DNA of 64,000 bases from Propionivibrio limicola (lineage in GTDB: Bacteria; Pseudomonadota; Gammaproteobacteria; Burkholderiales; Rhodocyclaceae), in assembly GCF_009469695.1 (NCBI RefSeq), contig NZ_SSSR01000008.1:1-64000 (forward strand). The letters are read 5' to 3'. The notes under the pieces were generated by a model. That model saw only the letters and a list, made by a program, of their open reading frames with translations, searched no databases and was not told the origin of the DNA. Positions within the stretch are counted from its first letter, which is position 1, and the number at the start of each line of letters is the position of its first letter. Positions 44,201-52,824 of the stretch are shown here, in pieces. A program made the position numbers and the translations under genes.

Positions 44201-45951
44201 GTTTCCTCCACGTGCTTGATGAACGCATCTTCCATGCTCGGCTCGGGAAGCTCGGGCGAGCGTACGGCGGCTTTGATGGCGGCCGGTTCGCCCACGGTCA
44301 GGATGCGTCCGGCGGCCATGATCACGAGGCGGTCGCAGTATTCGGCCTCTTCCATGAAATGCGTGGTGACGAGAACGGTGACGCCGGAGAGCGCGAGGGC
44401 GTTGATGCGCTGCCAGAATTCGCGCCGCGCCAGCGGGTCGACGCCGGAGGTCGGCTCGTCGAGAAAGAGGATTTCGGGGCGGTGCATCAGCGCGCAGGCC
44501 ATGGCCAGCCGTTGCTTGTAACCGAGCGGCAGGTCGCCGGCGAGCTGGTTGCGGTAGCGGACGAGGTCGAATTCGTCTTCCGCCCACGCCAGCCGCTCCG
44601 CCCGTGCCTTGTTGGCCAGCCCGTAGGCACTGGCGAAAAAAGCGAGGTTCTGCCCGACGCTCAGGTTGCCGTATTGCGAGAATTTCTGCGACATGTAGCC
44701 GATACGGGCGCGGGCGGCCGAGGCGGCGTGCCGTAAGTCGAGTCCGGCCACTTCGAGATGGCCGCTGCTCGGCGGCAACAGGCCGCAGAGCATGCGGAAG
44801 GTCGTCGACTTGCCTGCACCGTTCGCTCCGAGCAGACCGAATATCTCGCCGCGCCGCACGTCGAACGAGATGCCGTCGACCGCGCGGAAATCACCGAAAC
44901 AGCGGATCAGCCGGTCGACCTTGATGACCGGGGCGGTGGCATCGCCATCGGCGTGCGGCGAGATCGGAGCAAAGTCGAGATGCGTGGCGTGAGGTGTGCT
45001 GTTGGGGCGCCCCCGGAGCATGTCGACGAACAGGTCCTCAAAACGCGGCGCGACGGGATCGACCGTGGCTTCATGCATGTCCGGATGCGAATCGATGGCG
45101 TCGGGAAGCTGCGCCTGTTCGGTGACGAGCCGGATGCGTTCGCCCTGCACCAGCGCATCGACAACTCCTGCCGTCTGCGCGAGCCGCATCTGCAACGCGC
45201 GGTGCTGGCGGCCGGGGAGCGAGACGGTCCAGGTGCGGCCGCGCAGCGTGGCGCTCATTTCAGCCGGAATGCCCTGCGCCATCACCTTGCCCTCATGCAG
45301 CAGGATGACCTCGTCGCAGCGTTCGGCCTCGTCGAGATAGGCCGTCGAGAGCAATACGCTCATGCCTTCGCTGGCCACGAGCCGGTCGATGATCGACCAC
45401 AATTCGCGGCGCGAAACGGGGTCGACGCCGACCGTCGGTTCGTCGAGCAGCAGCAGGCGGGGCGGACGCACGAGCGTGCAGGCGAGGCCCAGCTTCTGCT
45501 TCATGCCGCCCGACAGCTTGCCGGCCAGACGGCCGACGAAGGGCTGGAGTCCGGTCATGTGCATCAGCTCGCCGTAACGCTCGCCTCGCACGTCCTTCGC
45601 GACGCCCTGCAGGTCGGCGTACAGATCGAGGTTTTCCTGCACCGTCAGATCCTCGTACAGGCCGAAACGCTGCGGCATGTAGCCGAGCGATGCCTGTACC
45701 GTCAGCGAATCGTGCGTGGCGTCGAGTCCCAAGGCGTGGATGCTGCCGCTATCCGGCACCAGCAACCCGGCGGCCAGCCGCATCAGCGTCGTCTTGCCGG
45801 CCGCGTCCGGCCCGATCAGGCCGGTAATGACGCCCGGGCGGATGGCAAAACTTACGGCGTCGAGCGCCTGGATGCGCTGTCGTCCGGGCGTGAAACTCTT
45901 GCTCAGGTGATCGGCGACGAGAATGGGCGCCTCTTTCATGGCCATGACCAT
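44197..45951 (-). CDS. ybhF: Fused double ATP-binding ABC exporter subunit, YbhF-like
   Basis: A 584-residue protein with two nucleotide-binding domains in one chain. The first has Walker A GPDAAGKTT (residues 48-56), signature LSGGMKQ (146-152) and Walker B LLLLDEP. The second has GANGAGKST (375-383), a divergent signature LPLGYKQ (474-480) and LFLDEPTSGVDP. Size and architecture match E. coli YbhF (578 residues). The altered second signature is, as I recall, usual in this family. ATG at 45951 begins right after the ybhG stop. Confidence 0.9.
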   Translation of the reverse strand: MVMAMKEAPILVADHLSKSFTPGRQRIQALDAVSFAIRPGVITGLIGPDAAGKTTLMRLAAGLLVPDSGSIHALGLDATHDSLTVQASLGYMPQRFGLYEDLTVQENLDLYADLQGVAKDVRGERYGELMHMTGLQPFVGRLAGKLSGGMKQKLGLACTLVRPPRLLLLDEPTVGVDPVSRRELWSIIDRLVASEGMSVLLSTAYLDEAERCDEVILLHEGKVMAQGIPAEMSATLRGRTWTVSLPGRQHRALQMRLAQTAGVVDALVQGERIRLVTEQAQLPDAIDSHPDMHEATVDPVAPRFEDLFVDMLRGRPNSTPHATHLDFAPISPHADGDATAPVIKVDRLIRCFGDFRAVDGISFDVRRGEIFGLLGANGAGKSTTFRMLCGLLPPSSGHLEVAGLDLRHAASAARARIGYMSQKFSQYGNLSVGQNLAFFASAYGLANKARAERLAWAEDEFDLVRYRNQLAGDLPLGYKQRLAMACALMHRPEILFLDEPTSGVDPLARREFWQRINALALSGVTVLVTTHFMEEAEYCDRLVIMAAGRILTVGEPAAIKAAVRSPELPEPSMEDAFIKHVEET

Positions 45952-46989
45952 TCAATGTGCCGGTTGGCAGGGATTGCTGCGTTCGTTTCCTTCGGCCGGT
46001 TTGTTCTGGTCGAGCGCGATCTTGACCGTCGCCGGCATGCCGAGGCGCAGCTCGCCGGAAGCATCGCAGACGAATATGCGCGCCTGATAAACGAGCGTCG
46101 AGCGAATGTCGGCCGTTTCGACCGATTTCGGCGTGAACTCGGCGCTTGGCGAGATGTGGCCGACCCACGCCGCGTAGGGCTTGTCCGGGTAAGAGTCGGT
46201 GGCGACAGTCGCGCGGGCGCCGACCGGAATCCGCCCAAGCTGTGTTTCCGGCAACCAGACGCGCACCCAGAGCGGATCGGTCAGCGCGAGCGTGAACACC
46301 GGCTTTTGCGGCGAAGCCATGTCGCCGACTTCGAGAATCCGGTTTTCGATAACGCCGTCGGAGGGCGCACGCAACTCGCCCTCGGCAATGTCCTTGCGGA
46401 TCAGCGCGGCGGCCGCTTCGCTGGCGGCGAGGGTAGCGCGGGCGGCGGCGATATCCTCCCGGCGCGGCCCGAGTTCGGCGAGGCGTGCCGTTTCGCTCGC
46501 CGCCTGCCATTGGGCACGCGCCTTGTCGAAGGCAAAGCGGGCGTTGTCGGCCTGTTGCTGCGAGATGAAGTGGCGGGCGACGAGGCTTTGCTGGCGCTGA
46601 TAAAAGTTGTCGGCATCGGCCATCGCCACGCGGGCCGCCTCGCGCTGGGCCTGCGCCTGCCGGATTTCTTCCGGCCGCGAGCCTGTTTCGAGGCGTTTCA
46701 CCGTTTGTTGCTGCGCGGTGACTTGCGCCTCGGCCTGTTCGAGCGCGAGGCGAAGTCGTTCGGTGTCGAGGCGGGCGAGCAAGTCACCGCGCTTGACGCG
46801 GTCACCGTCGCGAACATCGATCGATGCGATGCGGCCGCTGGCGTTGAAGGCGAGTTCGACTTGCCGGATATCGACGTTGCCGTGCAGCGCCAGTTCGTTG
46901 GCGGGCGGTTGGCCGTTATGAAACCAGACGATGCCGCCGGCAATGAGCGCAATTGCCGCCACCAGCGGGATGACGATCTTCTTGTTCAT
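45952..46989 (-). CDS. ybhG: HlyD-family membrane fusion protein, YbhG-like
   Basis: A 345-residue periplasmic adaptor with an N-terminal membrane anchor (IVIPLVAAIALIAGGIVWF), a lipoyl domain (HGNVDIRQVELAFNASGRI, GDRVKRGDLLARL), a long alpha-helical hairpin at about 80-210 containing GSRPEEIRQAQAQ, and a beta-barrel with APSDGVIENRILEVGDM. It heads the operon ybhGFSR on the minus strand; AAGGAG precedes the ATG. Confidence 0.9.
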   Translation of the reverse strand: MNKKIVIPLVAAIALIAGGIVWFHNGQPPANELALHGNVDIRQVELAFNASGRIASIDVRDGDRVKRGDLLARLDTERLRLALEQAEAQVTAQQQTVKRLETGSRPEEIRQAQAQREAARVAMADADNFYQRQQSLVARHFISQQQADNARFAFDKARAQWQAASETARLAELGPRREDIAAARATLAASEAAAALIRKDIAEGELRAPSDGVIENRILEVGDMASPQKPVFTLALTDPLWVRVWLPETQLGRIPVGARATVATDSYPDKPYAAWVGHISPSAEFTPKSVETADIRSTLVYQARIFVCDASGELRLGMPATVKIALDQNKPAEGNERSNPCQPAH

Positions 46990-47262
46990 GGCGACTCCTT
47001 GGGGTTCGCCATTTCATGATAGAGCAGATTGCTTGCGAGTTCGGTGGCGTGCTACCGAACTTGAGCGGCCAGTTGATCCGAGAAAGAGACGACGGCAGGA
47101 TCGAAGTGACGCAGTCGCACGGCACGGCAATTCACCGGCGGGAGGTCGGCCGAAGCGGCTGTTGGGGCCACATGATGCCAACGGCAGCACTCGCCCCCTT
47201 TGGAGCCGTCTTCAGGTTGTTCCGATCCTTTCACTTGAGCGTAGAGGCTGGCCGTAATCCCA
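46990..47262. other. Intergenic region upstream of ybhG
   Basis: 273 bases between the ybhG start and the end of the hsdR relic. It should contain the ybhG promoter. A hairpin GTTCGGT...ACCGAAC is at about 47039-47060. I recognise no gene; short open frames on both strands do not look coding. Confidence 0.4.
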
Positions 47263-48345
47263 TTAAACCTGCCCACCCACGCCTTTGAACTTCTCCACAA
47301 AAGCCGCGATTTTCTGGAACACGCTTTGTTTTTTTGTCAGGTATTGCGGATTAAGCGGGCTCATCTTGGGCAGAACGGCATTGAGCTCGGTGCCATTGTC
47401 ACTGGCGAATTCGCGTTTCAGTGAGGTGGTGATATAGCGTCTGGCCGCCTCTGCATTCAGGTTCTCGGCGCTGATCAGTTCCTGTGCCTCTCGCTGTTGT
47501 TCTGCTTGGGCAAAGGTGAAGAAGGCATCAATCACGCTAGCCTTGTCGCCAATCTGGTCCAGATCGGTCTGGTTAATAAAATCGACCAGCAGGCTTTCTT
47601 TGGCGCGGTTGCCAAGGCTGGCACGAATCACCCGGCGTACGTCCTCGACCAGTGAGGCTTTGTCCTTGACCTTTTTATTGTGCTCAAAAATCAATTCCAG
47701 AATGTAGTCCAGGTTAATTTCTTGTGACTTCAGCAGGTCCACCTCAAAGACCACGTCATCCCAGTCGATGGTGGATTTTTCTTTTTCGGCGCCAGATTTT
47801 TCCCGACGCAGCCAATCGCGAACATCGTTATAGGTTGAACGGTAATCCTGAATTTTCCGTTCAGCAGGGATCTTGATCGCTTGCAGCGTTGCCAGATCTT
47901 CATCGCTCAAATAATGCCTGGCCTTGAATTCCTCAACCGCCGCCGGGTTGTTCATGTCCACGCTTTGCAAGTCTTTCAGACTGGCGAACTCGTCATAGTT
48001 TTGCAGCACGTTCTCAACGCGCAAATACTCGCCGAATAATTTAGCGAAGGCCTTTTTGTCGGACTCTTTTTCAATGGCGGAGGGATCGGGAAAGCGCTGC
48101 TCCAGTTCCCTCACCACGTCGGCAAAGCTGCGCCGCGCCTCACCGGTAACTACATCGGTAAAGCCTTCCATGTATTCCTTGTAGCTCTTCTCCAGCACCA
48201 CGTTCTTGGTGTTTTTGTCACCAAACAAGGTGATGGCGTCGATGGTTGCCTGCTCCAGATCGCGGAAGGTAACGATGTTGCCGAAGGTTTTGGTGGCGTC
48301 AAAAATGCGGTTGGTGCGCGAATATGGCACGCGGAATGCGTAATT
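47263..48345 (-). pseudogene. hsdR: C-terminal relic of a type I restriction endonuclease subunit (HsdR)
   Basis: The reading frame encodes about 355 residues that match only the C-terminal part of an EcoR124I-type Hsd[18 protein letters not shown] followed by the helical domain ([30 protein letters not shown]). The nuclease (PD-(D/E)XK) and the two RecA-like helicase domains are absent; an in-frame TAG lies just before the match, near 48360. No hsdM, hsdS or other restriction gene is beside it. Base composition is visibly less GC-rich than both neighbours, so it was probably acquired and then truncated. Unlikely to be functional. Confidence 0.85.
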
Positions 48346-48643
48346 CTAAGTGCTGCCAGCCATTTGAGGAGGTGGCAACACGGTGGGCTAGACATTCGGC
48401 CAGCTTGCGCTTGAACCGCCCCGGTCTCAGCAGATAGCCACTCTGCGGCCTGGGCGGCAGGTAAGGGACTGATTTCGGTGCGATTTAATACTTCAGACCA
48501 ACGGCCGCTCAGGCCGACTTGCTTCCGCTGCCCTTTGACAGTCAGCGATCTGGGGAGGACGAACTACGGATCTTGATAGCGGCTGATACGGCCGTCTAAT
48601 GCCGTACAAGCCGCATGCGGAGAGGGAACCGGCCAGGGGCCGG
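48346..48643. other. Non-coding scar between the hsdR relic and the NADH dehydrogenase gene
   Basis: 298 bases with no convincing gene. Near its right end is a GAACCGGCC/GGCCGGTC hairpin (48626-48645) touching the NADH dehydrogenase stop, and a CCGCATGCGG palindrome at about 48611-48620. The abrupt loss of hsdR similarity at its left edge suggests a deletion or mobile-element scar, but I recognise no element. Confidence 0.4.
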
Positions 48644-49936
48644 TCAGCTCGCTTCGTGCAGCTGCGGATTCTCCGGCTTGTTGCCGGTAATGAGGCGGGC
48701 GCCGCGCTGGTAGGTGAGGAACGACCACAGCCAGTTGAGCGAGACGACGACGCGGCTGCGGAAGTCGATCAGGAAAAAGATGTGCACGATGCCCCACAGC
48801 CACCAGCCGAGGTGGCCCTTGAACTTGACCCAGCCGAAATCCGCGACGCCGGCATGGCGGCCGATCGTCGCCATCGTGCCGTAGTTGTGGTAGCGGAAGG
48901 GTGAGGGGGCGGACTTGCCGTGCAGCTTGGCGCGGATGACGCGGGCGGCGTAGCGGCCGGCCTGCTTGGCGGCCGGGGCGATGCCCGGCAGCGTCTGACC
49001 GGTGGCGTCCTTGGCGCTGGCGGTATCGCCGACGACGAAGACGTTGGGCAGGCCGGGAACGCTGAAGTCGGATTCGACGATCACCCGTCCGGCGCGGTCG
49101 GCCTCGGCGTTCAGCCAGGTGGCGGCGGGCGAGGCTTTGACGCCGGCGGCCCAGATAACGGTGGCCGCCGGGATCTTTTCCTCGCCGATCATGACGTAGC
49201 CCTTCTGGCAGTCGCTGACGCGCGTGTTGGTGAGGACGGTGACGCCGAGCTTGTCGAGCGACTTCATGGCCGCTTCCGACAAGTCTTCCGGGAAGGCGCC
49301 GAGAACGCGCGGGCCGGATTCGATCAGGATGACTTTCGCCTGACGCGGGTCGATGCGCCGGAAATCGCGCGCCAGCGCCGCTCTCGCCAGTTCGGCGATG
49401 GAACCGGCCATCTCGACGCCCGTCGCGCCACCGCCGATGACGACGATGGTCAGGTGGGCGTCGCGCTCGGCGGGTTCGGCGGTCATTTCGGCGAGTTCAA
49501 AGGCCATCAGCAGCCGCTCGCGGATGCCGGTGGCGTCCTCCACCGTCTTCAGTCCCGGTGCGTAAGTGGCCCACTGGTCGTTGCCGAAGTAGTCGTGGCT
49601 GGCGCCGGTGGCCAGCACGAGGTAGTCGTAATCGATGTTGCCCTGGCGCGGGCCGTTGTCGATCTGGAGTGTGCACGCTTCCGTATCGATGCCCGTGACC
49701 TTGCCCATGATGACGGTCACGTTCCGTTGCTGCGAGAACAGGTTGCGGATCGGCGAGGCGATTTCCGCCGGCGAGAGCCACGCGGTGGCGACCTGATAGA
49801 GCAGGGGCTGGAACAGGTGGTGGTTGCGCTGGTCGATGAGGATGATGTCGACTTCTTCCTTGGCCAGTTCCTTGACAGCGGCCAGACCGCCAAAGCCGGC
49901 GCCGACCACGACGACGACAGGACGTCCGATTTTCAT
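48644..49936 (-). CDS. ndh: Type II NADH dehydrogenase
   Basis: A 430-residue FAD enzyme that oxidises NADH to quinone without pumping protons, bound to the inner face of the membrane. It has the FAD dinucleotide fold VVVGAGFGGLAAVKEL, the NADH fold VVIGGGATGVEMAGSIAEL, the quinone-site region ATAWLSPAEIASP, and VFVVGDTAS. The C-terminal GHLGWWLWGIVHIFFLIDF would associate with the membrane. Start ATG at 49936 follows AAGGAA. No regulator is adjacent. Confidence 0.93.
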   Translation of the reverse strand: MKIGRPVVVVVGAGFGGLAAVKELAKEEVDIILIDQRNHHLFQPLLYQVATAWLSPAEIASPIRNLFSQQRNVTVIMGKVTGIDTEACTLQIDNGPRQGNIDYDYLVLATGASHDYFGNDQWATYAPGLKTVEDATGIRERLLMAFELAEMTAEPAERDAHLTIVVIGGGATGVEMAGSIAELARAALARDFRRIDPRQAKVILIESGPRVLGAFPEDLSEAAMKSLDKLGVTVLTNTRVSDCQKGYVMIGEEKIPAATVIWAAGVKASPAATWLNAEADRAGRVIVESDFSVPGLPNVFVVGDTASAKDATGQTLPGIAPAAKQAGRYAARVIRAKLHGKSAPSPFRYHNYGTMATIGRHAGVADFGWVKFKGHLGWWLWGIVHIFFLIDFRSRVVVSLNWLWSFLTYQRGARLITGNKPENPQLHEAS

Positions 49937-50059
49937 GCAGTTTCCTTCAATGGGATTGGTAATCTTTTTAGGGCTGGCGTTTTTGTTGCTTCGCCCACGA
50001 CTGCCCAAAAAGACCACAACAACACTGGGGAGTTCCGTAATCGTCTTGCGGTGGCTGGG

Positions 50060-50100
50060 ATTCGGAGCTAACGGTCAGCGATTCATGCCGTTAGCTCCGA
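50060..50100 (-). terminator. Long perfect hairpin after the emr operon
   Basis: TTCGGAGCTAACGG (50060-50073) is perfectly complementary to 50087-50100 with a 13-base loop, starting 6 bases beyond the emrB-like stop. A 14-base-pair stem is unusually long, but there is no T-run, so it may be a Rho-assisted terminator or an mRNA-stabilising structure. Confidence 0.5.
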
Positions 50101-50106
50101 AGAAAC

Positions 50107-51651
50107 TCAGTGCCCGCCGACCGACGGATCGACGTGCCGATGCGGCTTCGGCGCGAGCCAGATGGCCGAGGCGGCGACGATGAAGGCGATGCCGACCGCC
50201 GCCATGATCTGGTTGGTGGCCAGCATGACGGCCTGACCCGAAACAAGCCGGTCGAGCGATTGCAGGACGGCGTCGGCGCTCATGCCCGAGCTTTCGAGGA
50301 AGGCGCGGACGCTCTGGTCGCTGTCGGCGAGTCCGACCAGTTCGGCATGGTTGCGCGTGATCTGGTCGTCCCAGACCGTGGTGATCAACGACGTGGCGAA
50401 GGCGCCCGAGAGCGTGCGCAGGAAATTCATCAGGCCGGCGGCCGAGGCCATTTCGTGGTGATCGACGCTGGCCAGCGCCAGACCGGTCAGCGGCACGAAG
50501 AAGAACGGTAGGCCGAGTCCCATCGCCATCAGCGGCATTGAAATCTGCCAGTAGTCCATGTCGGTCGTGGCAATCGTGCGCGTCAGCGTGACGAGGCCAA
50601 GCCAGATGACGCCGCCGAAAACGAGCTTGCGCGGATCGACCCGGTGCGACAGCGTGGCGGCGATCGGGGCGACGAAGACGGCAAACACGCCCGTCCACGC
50701 GGTGGCCATGCCGGCCGAAGTCGCCGTGTAACCCATGTACATCTGCAACCATTGCGGCGTCAGCACGTTGGCGCCAAAGAAGGCGGCGAAGGCGAGGCTG
50801 ATGGTCAACACGCTGACCGAAAAGCCGCGATGCCGGAAGACCCGCAGATCGACGACTGGGTGTTCCTCGTGCAATTCCCAGATCAGGAAGGCGGCAAAGC
50901 CGATGGCGGCGATGATGGCCAGCGCGACGATTTCGTGCGACGAGAACCAGTCGAGGTTCTTGCCTTCGTCGAGCATGATTTGCAGCGCGCCGACCCAGAC
51001 GATCAGCAGGATCAGACCCACCTTGTCGATCGGCGTCTTGAACAGCGGCTGCTCGTAGCGCTTCAACATCCTCCAGGCGATGAAGGCGCACGCGCTTGCG
51101 ATGGGCAGATTGATCCAGAAAATCCACGGCCAGTTGTATTGATCGCACAAATAGCCACCGAGAATCGGGCCGAGTACCGGCGCCACCAGCGTCGTCATCG
51201 ACCACAGGCCGATGGCGGCGGCCGCCTTTTCTTTCGGGAAGATGCGCAGCAACAGGGTTTGCGACAGCGGCATCAGCGGGCCACCGGCCAGACCCTGGCA
51301 GATGCGGGCGAAAACCAGCATGCCGAGCGAACCGGACAGGCCGCACAGTGCCGAGAAAATGCCGAACAAGGTCATCGAGACGACGAACACGCGCACCGCG
51401 CCGAAGCGCGCCGCCAGCCAGCCAGTCAGCGGCACGGTGATGGCTTCGGCGACCGCGTAGGAGGTGATGACCCAGGTGCCTTGACTGGTCGTGGCGCCGA
51501 GGCCGCCGGCGATGTTCGGCACCGAGACGTTGGCGATCGTCATGTCGAGCACAGCGATGAAGTTGGCGGCGGCGAGGACGAGGGCCGCTGCCCACAGCAT
51601 GCCGCCGGTCAGCGGCGCTTCGCCGTTGGCGAGGGGTGTCGATTGGCTCAT
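50107..51651 (-). CDS. emrB: DHA2 family MFS multidrug exporter, EmrB-like
   Basis: A 514-residue proton-driven transporter with fourteen helices. The family motifs LDMTIANVSVPNIAGGLG, ITSYAVAEAITVPLTGWLAARFG (in parts) and motif C GPILGGYL near residue 161 are present. With EmrA and an outer-membrane factor it forms a tripartite pump for hydrophobic toxic compounds. It is the last gene of the operon, 15 bases after emrA. Confidence 0.93.
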   Translation of the reverse strand: MSQSTPLANGEAPLTGGMLWAAALVLAAANFIAVLDMTIANVSVPNIAGGLGATTSQGTWVITSYAVAEAITVPLTGWLAARFGAVRVFVVSMTLFGIFSALCGLSGSLGMLVFARICQGLAGGPLMPLSQTLLLRIFPKEKAAAAIGLWSMTTLVAPVLGPILGGYLCDQYNWPWIFWINLPIASACAFIAWRMLKRYEQPLFKTPIDKVGLILLIVWVGALQIMLDEGKNLDWFSSHEIVALAIIAAIGFAAFLIWELHEEHPVVDLRVFRHRGFSVSVLTISLAFAAFFGANVLTPQWLQMYMGYTATSAGMATAWTGVFAVFVAPIAATLSHRVDPRKLVFGGVIWLGLVTLTRTIATTDMDYWQISMPLMAMGLGLPFFFVPLTGLALASVDHHEMASAAGLMNFLRTLSGAFATSLITTVWDDQITRNHAELVGLADSDQSVRAFLESSGMSADAVLQSLDRLVSGQAVMLATNQIMAAVGIAFIVAASAIWLAPKPHRHVDPSVGGH

Positions 51652-51666
51652 GGGAAGCGACTCCGC

Positions 51667-52800
51667 TTAGTCTTTTTCGCGGGTGTCGATTTTTACCGCC
51701 ATCGACAGGCCGACCTTGAGCGGATGTGTCGCCAGCTCGGCCGGGTCGAGCTTGATGCGCACCGGCAGGCGCTGCACAACCTTGATCCAGTTGCCGGTCG
51801 CGTTCTGGGCCGGAATCGCCGCGAAGGCGGCACCGGAACCGCCCGAGAAACCTTCGACGGTGCCGCGATAAGTGACCGAACCGCCGTAAATGTCGGCCTT
51901 GACCGTCACCGGCTGGCCGACGCGTACGTTCTCCAGCTGCACTTCCTTGAAGTTGGCGTCGACGTGCATGTTCTGCACCGGCACCACGGCGAGGAGCGGC
52001 GTACCGGCCTGCACGCGCTGGCCGAGCTGGACCTGCCGCTTGGCAACGACGCCGTCGACGGGGGCGCGGACGACGGTGCGTTCGAGATCAATGGCGGCCT
52101 GGTCGCGGCGGGCGCGGGCGAGGGCGACTTCCGGGTTGGTGTCGATGGTCGTGTCGGCGATCAGGGCGGCGTTGGCTTCTTTTGAGCCGATGGCGACGTT
52201 GCGGTTGGCCTTGGCTTGTGCGGCGCCGGCGCGCGCGGCGGCCAGATTGGCTTGCGCGGCGGCAAAGGCGTTCTGGGCGCGCGTCAGTTCGTCACCGGAA
52301 ACGGAGCCCGAGGCCGAGAGCGCCTCGCGCCGCTGCAGATCGATCCTGGCCCGTTCGAAGTCGGCTTCGGCCGCGGCGAGCTGGGCGGCAGCGCGCTTCT
52401 CATCGGCTTCGCGGGCGGCGATTTGCGCGGCGAAACCACCGTCGTTGGCGACATAGCCCTTGACGCGCCGGATAGCGCGGCCGAGGTCGGCTTCGGCCTG
52501 GGCGAGGGCGAGCTTGGCATCGGTCGGGTCGATGACGACGAGCACGTCGCCTTTCTTGACGGCTTGCGTATCGGTGACGCGCACTTCGCTGATCGTGCCG
52601 CCGACCGACGGCGTGACCTGGGCGATTTCGACGGCGGCGTAGGCGTTGTCGGTGGAGACGAAATGCGAGGCGTAGAAGAACCAGTAGGCGGCCATTCCCA
52701 GGCCGGCGACAACGACGCCAGTAGCCAACCCGATGAGGAGCTTGCGCCGGCGTTCTTCCCGGTTGTTTTGGGTGCGTGCGGGGGAGGTGTTTTCAGACAT
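51667..52800 (-). CDS. emrA: EmrA-like membrane fusion protein
   Basis: A 377-residue periplasmic adaptor: an N-terminal cytoplasmic tail ending EERRRK, one membrane helix (LLIGLATGVVVAGLGMAAYWF), a lipoyl domain beginning at FVSTDNAYAAVEIAQVTP, an Ala/Arg-rich helical hairpin at about 90-215, and the second lipoyl half APVDGVVAKRQVQLGQRV. It links the EmrB-like transporter to the outer-membrane factor encoded 24 bases upstream. Confidence 0.93.
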   Translation of the reverse strand: MSENTSPARTQNNREERRRKLLIGLATGVVVAGLGMAAYWFFYASHFVSTDNAYAAVEIAQVTPSVGGTISEVRVTDTQAVKKGDVLVVIDPTDAKLALAQAEADLGRAIRRVKGYVANDGGFAAQIAAREADEKRAAAQLAAAEADFERARIDLQRREALSASGSVSGDELTRAQNAFAAAQANLAAARAGAAQAKANRNVAIGSKEANAALIADTTIDTNPEVALARARRDQAAIDLERTVVRAPVDGVVAKRQVQLGQRVQAGTPLLAVVPVQNMHVDANFKEVQLENVRVGQPVTVKADIYGGSVTYRGTVEGFSGGSGAAFAAIPAQNATGNWIKVVQRLPVRIKLDPAELATHPLKVGLSMAVKIDTREKD

Positions 52801-52824
52801 GATGGAATCCTGTTTGCTCGTCGG

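Noticed and set aside
44197-45951. Second ATP-binding signature LPLGYKQ in the fused ABC ATPase as a loss of function
   Set aside because: As far as I know, related YbhF-type proteins commonly carry this divergent second signature, and Walker A and B are intact, so it is not evidence of decay.
46990-47262. Short open frames in the gap upstream of ybhG
   Set aside because: They lack ribosome binding sites and recognisable domains, and several overlap on both strands.
48346-48643. Possible group II intron or insertion-sequence remnant
   Set aside because: A CCGCATGCGG palindrome and a nearby hairpin recalled intron domain V, but no complete domain V pairing, reverse transcriptase or transposase reading frame could be found.
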